Part shown: positions 24,175 through 30,566 of the stretch, piece by piece
Layout: each line of letters starts with the position of its first letter
Position numbering within the stretch: the stretch's first letter is position 1
Position numbers and translations under genes: made by a program
From: a virus
Length of the DNA stretch: 30,566 bases
Reading direction: 5' to 3' (one strand)
IMG/VR virus record: IMGVR_UViG_3300020419_000059
Location: 1-30,566 of that record
Notes under the pieces: model-generated
What the model saw: only the letters and a program-made list of their open reading frames with translations
The model's database searches: none
Told to the model about the DNA's origin: nothing

Positions 24175-25464
24175 TTATTTATTCCATTTTATGCGCAATT
24201 TATCTGAAGAGTTACCAGAAACTACTTTTATTTTTTGTCCTGAAGGTGTTACTATTTGAGAATTATCAGCTCTAGGTGTCATATCTATATTTTTTGCAGC
24301 TTTAGCAGATTCTTTAATAGCATCGGCACGGCCTTGCTCGTAAAAATGATTAGCTATTTTATCGGCATTACGCCCTGCAAATATTGCTTTATGATAACCT
24401 TTTGCATCAGTTATATTTCCATCTTTATCCAAATAATTTTGAACAAAATTTGATATATCATTTTGAAATTCTTTTACCTTCAATGGATTTTCTACTTTAA
24501 ACCTATATTTGTTTTCACCAACCTGAAAATCAAAACCTTTGAATTCTGTATTAAAAACATTTTCGGTTTTTTGTTTAAAATCTTTTGATAGTTTTTGTTG
24601 CTTTTCTAATAATTGCGTCTGTTCTTCATAATATTCAACTGCTTCTTTATATTCTTCAGGAACACCATTTTGCTTTCTTAACTTAAGATCAGCGTAGTAT
24701 TTTTCTTTAGACTTATTAAAATGCTGTTGAGCATTATATAATTCTTCTTTAAATGCTAGTTTTTTAGCCTTTATATCAGAAGGTTCGTCGTTTTCCTCAT
24801 TATAAGCAAAGTTTTTATTCATTAAAAAGTTTATATCTTCGCTGTCTAAATGTGGTTTTGTTGACTTATAGTATTCATTAAGAAGAGATAAGTTGTCCAT
24901 TTTGGAAAAATCTTTATTAAGATTAACATAATCTTCAAGTGTTCCTCCGGTTTCTTCCATGAACTCTATTAATTTATTTACATTCTCGGGTAGCTTTGGT
25001 GTTTCTGCTTCCGGCAATATTTCTTTTTGTTCTTGTACGGGCTCGGGACTTTTAGTGCTTGAATCCACTCTTGCCTCGTTAACTGTATCATTTTCATTTG
25101 TAACAAGTTCTAAAGGTGAATCTATTTCTTCCCTCGATTTTTCTTCGTTACTTTTATTTTCTTTTTCTTGTTTATTTTTTCCGGCAGGTTCTTCAACTTT
25201 TTCTTTGTTTTCTTTTTGAACTTCTTTGCTAGATTCGGATCCGTCGCGTACAGATACCTCATTTGTGCTTTGCTCTTGAACGGCATTTTCTTTTTTAGTT
25301 GGGGGTTTGTCTAAATTCACTTTATAAACTCCATCGTCTTGAAGACCGTAATCAGGGTTTACTTCTCCTTCTTTAACCGCAGTTTCTAAAACAGCGGCTT
25401 CTTTTTCTTGAGTTGAAACTTCTTGTTTTTCTTCAACTGCTTTTACTTGTACTTCTTGTTCCAT
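24175..25464 (-). CDS. Scaffold-like acidic protein between portal and capsid
   Basis: A 429-residue protein. Residues 1-150 are low-complexity and extremely rich in Glu, Lys, Val and Ser (EVQVKAVEEKQEVSTQEKEA at the start), so probably disordered. Residues about 200-290 are helical and coiled-coil-like (KLAFKEELYNAQQHFNKSKE; YYEEQTQLLEKQQKLSKDFK), and the end is basic (GQKIKVVSGNSSDKLRIKWN). A helical acidic protein with a basic C-terminal tail, coded between portal and major capsid, is the classic picture of a capsid scaffolding protein; the basic tail would be the capsid-binding part. The sequence family is not recognised, so the role is inferred. No protease triad is visible. Confidence 0.7.
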   Translation of the reverse strand: MEQEVQVKAVEEKQEVSTQEKEAAVLETAVKEGEVNPDYGLQDDGVYKVNLDKPPTKKENAVQEQSTNEVSVRDGSESSKEVQKENKEKVEEPAGKNKQEKENKSNEEKSREEIDSPLELVTNENDTVNEARVDSSTKSPEPVQEQKEILPEAETPKLPENVNKLIEFMEETGGTLEDYVNLNKDFSKMDNLSLLNEYYKSTKPHLDSEDINFLMNKNFAYNEENDEPSDIKAKKLAFKEELYNAQQHFNKSKEKYYADLKLRKQNGVPEEYKEAVEYYEEQTQLLEKQQKLSKDFKQKTENVFNTEFKGFDFQVGENKYRFKVENPLKVKEFQNDISNFVQNYLDKDGNITDAKGYHKAIFAGRNADKIANHFYEQGRADAIKESAKAAKNIDMTPRADNSQIVTPSGQKIKVVSGNSSDKLRIKWNK

Positions 25465-25494
25465 AATAATATATAATAAAAATGTTTGTAAAAA

Positions 25495-27912
25495 TTATCT
25501 TGGTTCAAACCTAGATAAATCTATGCCACCTAATACATCATTGCCTTTAGACTCAAACGATTTTTTAGGTTTATTTGTTTTTGGTGGCCCGGCTATACCA
25601 CTTACTGATATTTTTTTATCAGCAATATCTTTTTGCGTTTTATTTTGTTTTTCAGCTAATTCTTTTTGTGCTTCTAATTCTAAAGCTTTGAGTTTAACGT
25701 TAAGGTCATATTCAAACTGCATTAATTCTCTTTTAGTTCTTGCTTCAACTTCTAGCTTTTTAATACTTAATTCGTTTTCAGCAGTAGAAACTTGTATTTT
25801 TGAAGAAGACTTAACTTGTTCTGCTTGTGCTTTAGCCTGCTCTATTTGTATTTGAGCTTGACCTTGAGCTTCTGCTTGTGCTACTGACGCAGCTTGTGCT
25901 TGTGCTTGATCAGCTGCCTGTTTTCTTAATCTTCTTATTTTAAGTAATTGATTAGCTAATTTTGTATTTTTAATTTCTCTTATATCAATAGCATCTTCTA
26001 AAAATATACCACCTTGAGAAAGCGCTGTTTGTATATTGTTTTCTAAAAGTCCTTTTTCTTCCGCGTCAGGTTCAATTTCTAAAAATATTCCAAAATCATG
26101 TAAATGCAATTCTTTCATATCTTCTAAAGCTCCTACTGAAAATTGGCCTATACCACTTATAAAAGCTTCTCTTGTAGGATGAAATTCTAAAACATCTTTT
26201 ACTCTTAGCGCAATTGCTTCAGCTAATGAACTGGTAATAAACATACTAGAATCGAGTATGTGTCTTGTAGCTACGTTACTATTTGCGGCTGCTAATTTTT
26301 GTACACCAACTAATGCTTTTGGGTCAGGATCACTGCCGTCGCGAGCTTCATTTAAACCGCTGACATCCCGTATCATTTGTAAGTATTGATTGTATGCACC
26401 AATTAAAATTTGTATTTGATTGCCACCACCTCCAGGTAATTCTTGTATTGGCACTTTACCTGGATTCATTTCACCATCTACTGTTAATGATCTACCAATT
26501 ATAGAACCTGTTTGGAAATACATATTTAATGCTTCCTGCGGATTATAACTTGTGCCATTACCTAGATCTATTTCAGCTAATCCATCAGCATCTAAATATA
26601 CTCCAGATGGAGTCATTCTTTGAATAGCTTGCTGCATTTTTAAATGTGTTAGCTGTATTAAATCAGCATACGGTGTCATTTTAGATACTAAAGAATTTAT
26701 ATTTCCTTTGTAAATTCTTGGAGCAGATACTATGTAATTCATCATTACCTTATTAGTGTTTGAATAAGGTCTGATCATGTTTTTAGCTTTTTCCCATTTT
26801 AATAATTTACTTGCACCTAGTATATATACACCTTCATAAATTACTTCTATAGTTTGAGCAACTCTTTCAAATCTAGTTCTTTTATCTTTAGGAGGATTAA
26901 AATCATCTTTTTTTATAATAGCTTTATTACCACCGGTTGTAGTTTCTTTTATTTTATATACAGAGTTTTCAAAACTTTTCCAGTTAAAATATAAAAGAGT
27001 AACAGTATTGTTATCTTGTTCATCATTATTATAGCTAGAGCTATTATCATAATTATTATAATAACTTCCTTTTTTTTGTAAGTCTTCAATATCTTCAACT
27101 GTAAATTCAGGAAATTCTTTTTTTAATTCATTTATTTTTACTCTTTTAACTTCTCCAAAATAATAACAATCTTCAAAGTTAGGGTCTTCTGTATATGACC
27201 ACACTAAATTAGCAGGATCTACATAATTTAATTTTATTCCGTCAGTATTATTAAATGAATGTTTTGCTGCGCCAATGCCTAATACAGCTAAATCATAATC
27301 TATTCTTTTTTTAAGTTCTTTATATTTATTTCTTAAAAATATATTTTCAATTGCTTGTTCTTCAGCTATTTCTATACCTTGTTTGTATTCTAACTGCATA
27401 TATAATTCAAGCTCTTCGGTATTTTCTGGGCCATCTTCAATAGGAACATTTCTAGCATCAATCCCTAATTGATTTTCTATGTCTTGTAAAAGACCTTTAG
27501 CATTTATATCTCTTTGAATATCATTAACAAAGTTTGTTCTTCTACCAGTTGATATAGGGTCTTGAGCAAAAGCTTTAATTGAGAATAATCTATCTTGCAT
27601 ACCATTTACTACTATATCCACAAACTTAGGTATAATAGGAACTGGTTTCCAATCAAGATTTAAATATGATAAATCTCCATTTATAGCAAATTCATCTTTA
27701 TATTTGTTTATAGATTGTTCACCTCTAGCATATAGCCTAAGCCTATGATATTCATCATTGGTTTGATAATATCTTCCCGATCTACTATCTTTATTAAACC
27801 AATCTCTTTCAATAGCTTTAGCTACATCACTACCATATTCAAAAGATTGTTTTTTCTCATCTGATACAGCTTGGCTCGGAAATTGTACTTTTGATTTTGT
27901 TGTGTACGCCAT
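25495..27912 (-). CDS. Portal protein
   Basis: An 805-residue portal, the dodecameric ring at the packaging vertex. The segment YHRLRLYARGEQSINKYKDE, then NGDLSYLNLDWKPVPIIPKF and VDIVVNGMQDRLFSIKA, matches what I recall of portals of crAss-like and other Bacteroidetes podoviruses. It directly follows the terminase (two-base gap). Residues about 665-765 are a long Gln/Ala-rich then Glu/Lys-rich coiled coil (AQAQAASVAQAEAQGQAQ; KRELMQFEYDLNVKLKALE), probably the barrel or crown that projects into the head. A Tyr/Asn/Asp-rich loop (YYNNYDNSSSYNNDEQDN) lies mid-protein. Length is at the upper end for portals, largely because of the C-terminal extension. Confidence 0.9.
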   Translation of the reverse strand: MAYTTKSKVQFPSQAVSDEKKQSFEYGSDVAKAIERDWFNKDSRSGRYYQTNDEYHRLRLYARGEQSINKYKDEFAINGDLSYLNLDWKPVPIIPKFVDIVVNGMQDRLFSIKAFAQDPISTGRRTNFVNDIQRDINAKGLLQDIENQLGIDARNVPIEDGPENTEELELYMQLEYKQGIEIAEEQAIENIFLRNKYKELKKRIDYDLAVLGIGAAKHSFNNTDGIKLNYVDPANLVWSYTEDPNFEDCYYFGEVKRVKINELKKEFPEFTVEDIEDLQKKGSYYNNYDNSSSYNNDEQDNNTVTLLYFNWKSFENSVYKIKETTTGGNKAIIKKDDFNPPKDKRTRFERVAQTIEVIYEGVYILGASKLLKWEKAKNMIRPYSNTNKVMMNYIVSAPRIYKGNINSLVSKMTPYADLIQLTHLKMQQAIQRMTPSGVYLDADGLAEIDLGNGTSYNPQEALNMYFQTGSIIGRSLTVDGEMNPGKVPIQELPGGGGNQIQILIGAYNQYLQMIRDVSGLNEARDGSDPDPKALVGVQKLAAANSNVATRHILDSSMFITSSLAEAIALRVKDVLEFHPTREAFISGIGQFSVGALEDMKELHLHDFGIFLEIEPDAEEKGLLENNIQTALSQGGIFLEDAIDIREIKNTKLANQLLKIRRLRKQAADQAQAQAASVAQAEAQGQAQIQIEQAKAQAEQVKSSSKIQVSTAENELSIKKLEVEARTKRELMQFEYDLNVKLKALELEAQKELAEKQNKTQKDIADKKISVSGIAGPPKTNKPKKSFESKGNDVLGGIDLSRFEPR

Positions 27913-27914
27913 AT

Positions 27915-30149
27915 TTATTTTATTAACTGACTTCTAATACCTTCGTTTTTATATTTTGAAAAACTAAAGTCTAATGCTTTTAATTTTCGTTTTTGTGTTG
28001 GGCTGTAAAAATGTTTTCTACAAGCCATTATTGCAAGGCCACTACTTATAGAGGCATCAAATGCGGTTCTTTTTGATATATCAAACTTTGCCCAATCTTC
28101 TAAAGTTCTTTGAAAATACATATTCCCATATCCGTTTGATTTTTTACCAACGTACTCTTCTATATATGATTCAATTGCGGCCGCATGTGCTTGCCTTATA
28201 TCTTCTGAGCTATTAGGAATACCACCTAATTCTTTTTCTGTTTTAGATAAATTACTCTTTAGTTTATCTGGGCGGTTCATAGAAAATCCTCTATAACCTC
28301 TTCTTTTAAAATGATACAATAATCTTGGTTTATTATTTTCTGCAAGCAAGGGCATACCGTAAAAAATGCAAGCCATTAAAACATCTTCAAAAAATATTTC
28401 AGCTGTTTGAGGCCTTGCTACATATTCTAAAAAAAATTTTGTATTAGGCACATCACTAACCATTGAAAAAGTAGTTAATCCGTGTAATGCACCATTTGAT
28501 CCATTACCACCTACTGTTCCTGATATATCATATGAGTCACATCCAAAAGCACCTAATCCATCATTACCAGCATATTTTATACCGTTTTTTTCTAATACAT
28601 TATTTTGTAAACTTTTAGGTGGCACCCAGCTTATATAAAATCTACCCTTTTTTTGTGGTATCCAACTTACTTTAGAATCTTTAATTCCTTTTTCCCAACT
28701 AAAATTTCCTCTAGCAACATATCCTTCAGATACCATTTCTTCATTAAAATCTATTTGCTCATATATCTTAGTAAGATTAAATAAAGAGTTTAATGTTTCA
28801 TCTCTAAAAGCGTGTTTTTCTGAACGAGGAAATTGTCTATAATATTCATTTAAACTATCTGAATCATTTTTTAAGCCTTCAACCTCGTTTTCCCAATGCT
28901 CAATAACTCCTGTGTGTATTTTTTCACCATCAATTCCTTCAACCGCTTTCTGTGGGCTGTCGAAGACAGGATAGCCATACTTGTCAATAAATCCTTCGTA
29001 GCCCCATTCCATAGGTAAGAACAAAGCATATAATCCGCTTGAAGTCTGACCATTGCGATTTCTTTTTGTAACGTCTGAGTCATAGTAAAGTTTTTTAAAA
29101 TTATCTCCACCTTTATTCAAAGCGTTAGACGTTGATCCCATCATACACTTACCTACAATTTTTGAACCTAATCGTAAGCATGTTTTAGTTACTCTCCAGT
29201 TATTTAAAATATTATCCGGACGCTCCCACTTCCCTGATTCATCATGTACCAAGAGTTTAAGTTTTTCTCCATCATAGGAGTTGTCCCCGGTGTTTTTCCA
29301 GTCAATAGTAGTGTCAAGCCCTTTCCCAATTTCAACCTCTTCTGTGTCTGTACTTTTAAGTGAATTCCTTGTAAGCTTTCTTGATGGTACTTTATAAGAG
29401 ATTTCTGTTTTTGGTCTTTCCATCCCATCTTGTATTGGCTTAAAAAAGAACGGGTAATTTGTGGATATTGGTACAATCTTATCAGTAAACATTTTTTTAG
29501 CATCTGCCCCTGTTTTTGACAACACACCAAATCTTGAATCTTTAGTAGTCGTTGCAATGTTAACTGCTTCTGAACTTGCCATGAAGGAAAAACCAGACCG
29601 TCTGTTTTTGAGATAGCACATTCCATAACATCTGGGATCTGCTTTGCATGCTTCCCAAAAATAAAAGAATATTTTGTTTGCTTGTCTAAAGTCGGGTGCA
29701 CCCACATCAATTTTTGTCCAATTAAGATACATATAGTGCGATCCTGTAAGGTAGGTTTTTGTGCCGTTACACATAAACCAGTAACCATCATTACGGCGAT
29801 CAAACTCTTCGTTAATATACTTATAATATTTTTCTTTAACATTTTCTTTATTGAGTTTGAAATCATATATACTTTTTATTCTATTTAAAGATTCAGGCCT
29901 TTCCCTTTGTGTAAATACTTGATCTTCTTTTTTAATTTCAGATCCATATACTTTATTAGGAGTTTTAGGTATTGCTATCTTTAGGCCTTGAATTTCATAT
30001 ATATCACCTATAGTGCCGTCTTTACTTATTACTACACAATCTAAATCCTCATTATATCCGTAATCGTATTTTTTATGTTTGTTTTTATTTTTTACTTTTT
30101 TATCGTCTAAATGGTCTGTATGAATTGAATATAAATTTTGTTTATACAT
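27915..30149 (-). CDS. terL: Terminase large subunit (packaging ATPase/nuclease)
   Basis: A 744-residue packaging motor. The ATPase has a deviant Walker A motif (KNRRSGFSFM, 181-190), Walker B LLVHDE (299-304, Asp303-Glu304) and a coupling motif GKCMMGSTSN (333-342). The RNase H-like nuclease that cuts concatemers shows plausible acidic residues Asp538 (GCDSYD), Glu604 (LLAENNK) and Asp698 (AFDAS). The KNRRSGFSFM form and the YWFMCNGTKTYLTGSHYMYL region are, from memory, typical of crAss-like terminases. The first 70 residues are charged and variable-looking. Base use changes clearly across about 28870-29340, covering the Walker B and coupling motifs. The start overlaps the upstream stop as TAATG. 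Confidence 0.95.
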   Translation of the reverse strand: MYKQNLYSIHTDHLDDKKVKNKNKHKKYDYGYNEDLDCVVISKDGTIGDIYEIQGLKIAIPKTPNKVYGSEIKKEDQVFTQRERPESLNRIKSIYDFKLNKENVKEKYYKYINEEFDRRNDGYWFMCNGTKTYLTGSHYMYLNWTKIDVGAPDFRQANKIFFYFWEACKADPRCYGMCYLKNRRSGFSFMASSEAVNIATTTKDSRFGVLSKTGADAKKMFTDKIVPISTNYPFFFKPIQDGMERPKTEISYKVPSRKLTRNSLKSTDTEEVEIGKGLDTTIDWKNTGDNSYDGEKLKLLVHDESGKWERPDNILNNWRVTKTCLRLGSKIVGKCMMGSTSNALNKGGDNFKKLYYDSDVTKRNRNGQTSSGLYALFLPMEWGYEGFIDKYGYPVFDSPQKAVEGIDGEKIHTGVIEHWENEVEGLKNDSDSLNEYYRQFPRSEKHAFRDETLNSLFNLTKIYEQIDFNEEMVSEGYVARGNFSWEKGIKDSKVSWIPQKKGRFYISWVPPKSLQNNVLEKNGIKYAGNDGLGAFGCDSYDISGTVGGNGSNGALHGLTTFSMVSDVPNTKFFLEYVARPQTAEIFFEDVLMACIFYGMPLLAENNKPRLLYHFKRRGYRGFSMNRPDKLKSNLSKTEKELGGIPNSSEDIRQAHAAAIESYIEEYVGKKSNGYGNMYFQRTLEDWAKFDISKRTAFDASISSGLAIMACRKHFYSPTQKRKLKALDFSFSKYKNEGIRSQLIK

Positions 30150-30391
30150 TATTTAATTCTATCTTCTACACCTAAAAACTTTTCAGATTTTTTTTCTTGT
30201 TTATCTTCAGATAATTGTTCAATCTTATCTATAATTTTTAATGAGTCATCAATTGCTACCCATTTTGCTTGTGCCGCTATTTTAGCTTTTTCAGGATCTA
30301 ATTCTTGTAAATTTATTTCTTGTCTAATAACTTTTTCAAGTTCTACTAAAGCTTTTTCAGCAGCATCAATAATTCTTTGTTTTCTCGCCAT
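30149..30391 (-). CDS. Small helical protein upstream of terL (possible small terminase)
   Basis: An 80-residue, almost wholly helical, charged protein (RIIDAAEKALVELEKVIRQE, then a KIAAQAKWVAIDDSLKIIDK helix). It overlaps the GroES-like gene by 26 bases upstream and terL by one base (TAATG) downstream. A small helical protein immediately before terL is the usual site of the small terminase subunit, but no helix-turn-helix DNA-binding motif is evident and it is short for one. The call is positional; a packaging accessory is the alternative. Confidence 0.6.
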   Translation of the reverse strand: MARKQRIIDAAEKALVELEKVIRQEINLQELDPEKAKIAAQAKWVAIDDSLKIIDKIEQLSEDKQEKKSEKFLGVEDRIK

Positions 30392-30566
30392 AGTTTATGC
30401 TTATATAATTTGATAAAATTCTGTACAGTTTTTGGCCATCTATATTAAACTCGTATTCAGAATTAGGTTTAAACCCTACCAGGTCGCCTTCGGATAGCCC
30501 TAAACCTTTTAAATACTTATTGCTATACACAAGTACTCCTTGCAATTCTTTTTCTTTTAAACCGTC
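30366..30566 (-). CDS. GroES-like co-chaperonin (5' end beyond the window)
   Basis: An open frame enters from the right edge and stops at 30366-30368, giving 66 C-terminal residues. The pattern GLSEGDLVGFKPNSEYEFNI followed by DGQKLYRI matches the C-terminal half of GroES-fold proteins (x-G-D-x-V-x-F-x-P...E-x-E-x-x-I/V-D-G-x-x-L/Y), where GroES itself has VGDIVIF and later EVLIMSE. The upstream piece GVLVYSNKYLKGLGL would be the strand before it. Phage co-chaperonins (T4 gp31 type) replace GroES so that host GroEL folds the capsid protein; that role fits a gene just ahead of the packaging and head genes. The mobile loop that would bind GroEL is outside the window. Overlaps the next gene by 26 bases. 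Confidence 0.68.
   Translation of the reverse strand, partial: DGLKEKELQGVLVYSNKYLKGLGLSEGDLVGFKPNSEYEFNIDGQKLYRILSNYISINYGEKTKNY

Noticed and set aside
29204-29866. 220-residue - strand frame inside terL
   Set aside because: Same strand but shifted frame within the terminase ATPase; the translation matches no domain and its length follows from the composition of the terL tract.
1-30566. Direct terminal repeats, tRNA genes or CRISPR arrays
   Set aside because: Comparing the two ends and reading the short intergenic gaps showed no shared ends, cloverleaf or regular spacer-repeat pattern.

Overview
The window is a 30.6 kb piece of an AT-rich (roughly 30% G+C by eye) tailed-phage genome, most probably a podovirus infecting a Bacteroidetes (Flavobacteriia-type) host. 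Host clues: nearly all late genes start behind A/T-only leaders without a Shine-Dalgarno sequence; one exported protein has a typical Flavobacteriia signal peptide cleaved before Gln; and the large tail protein ends in a BACON-like segment. The terminase (deviant KNRRSGFS ATP-binding motif) and the portal resemble, from memory, those of crAss-like phages (Crassvirales) and related marine Bacteroidetes phages. That affiliation is an inference, not a search result. A cupredoxin-like insert in the tail protein points to a marine source.

Layout: two arms converge on a strong terminator at 5110-5138. The left arm (1-5105, + strand) is a nucleotide/DNA-metabolism cassette: the 3' end of an unknown gene, a PD-(D/E)XK nuclease, a chain of six tightly overlapping tiny genes, nrdB, a small membrane protein, a secreted protein, a zinc-ribbon membrane protein, nrdA and another small membrane protein. 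nrdA and nrdB keep their recognisable catalytic residues and should give a working aerobic class I ribonucleotide reductase.

The right arm (5137-30566, - strand, transcribed right to left) is the packaging and virion module in canonical order: GroES-like co-chaperonin (cut by the window edge), possible small terminase, large terminase, portal, acidic scaffold-like protein, major capsid protein, an unknown 257-residue protein, two neck/adaptor proteins, a 1485-residue tail protein, a small virion protein, a GNAT-like protein, three probable DNA-ejection proteins (387, 494 and 2051 residues, parallel to T7 gp14-gp15-gp16), and a very basic 306-residue protein. Two intergenic hairpins, one directly after the capsid gene, probably set mRNA levels.

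The most notable observations are: an exact 11-residue repeat (ten consecutive units) in the 387-residue protein; an HExxH metallopeptidase-like motif at the end of the 2051-residue protein; cupredoxin-like and BACON-like domains in one tail protein; and sharply bounded higher-GC patches in nrdA, nrdB and the terminase ATPase that may mark past homing-element or recombination events. No tRNA, CRISPR array, insertion sequence or integrase was seen. The window has no gene-free stretch longer than 100 bases.
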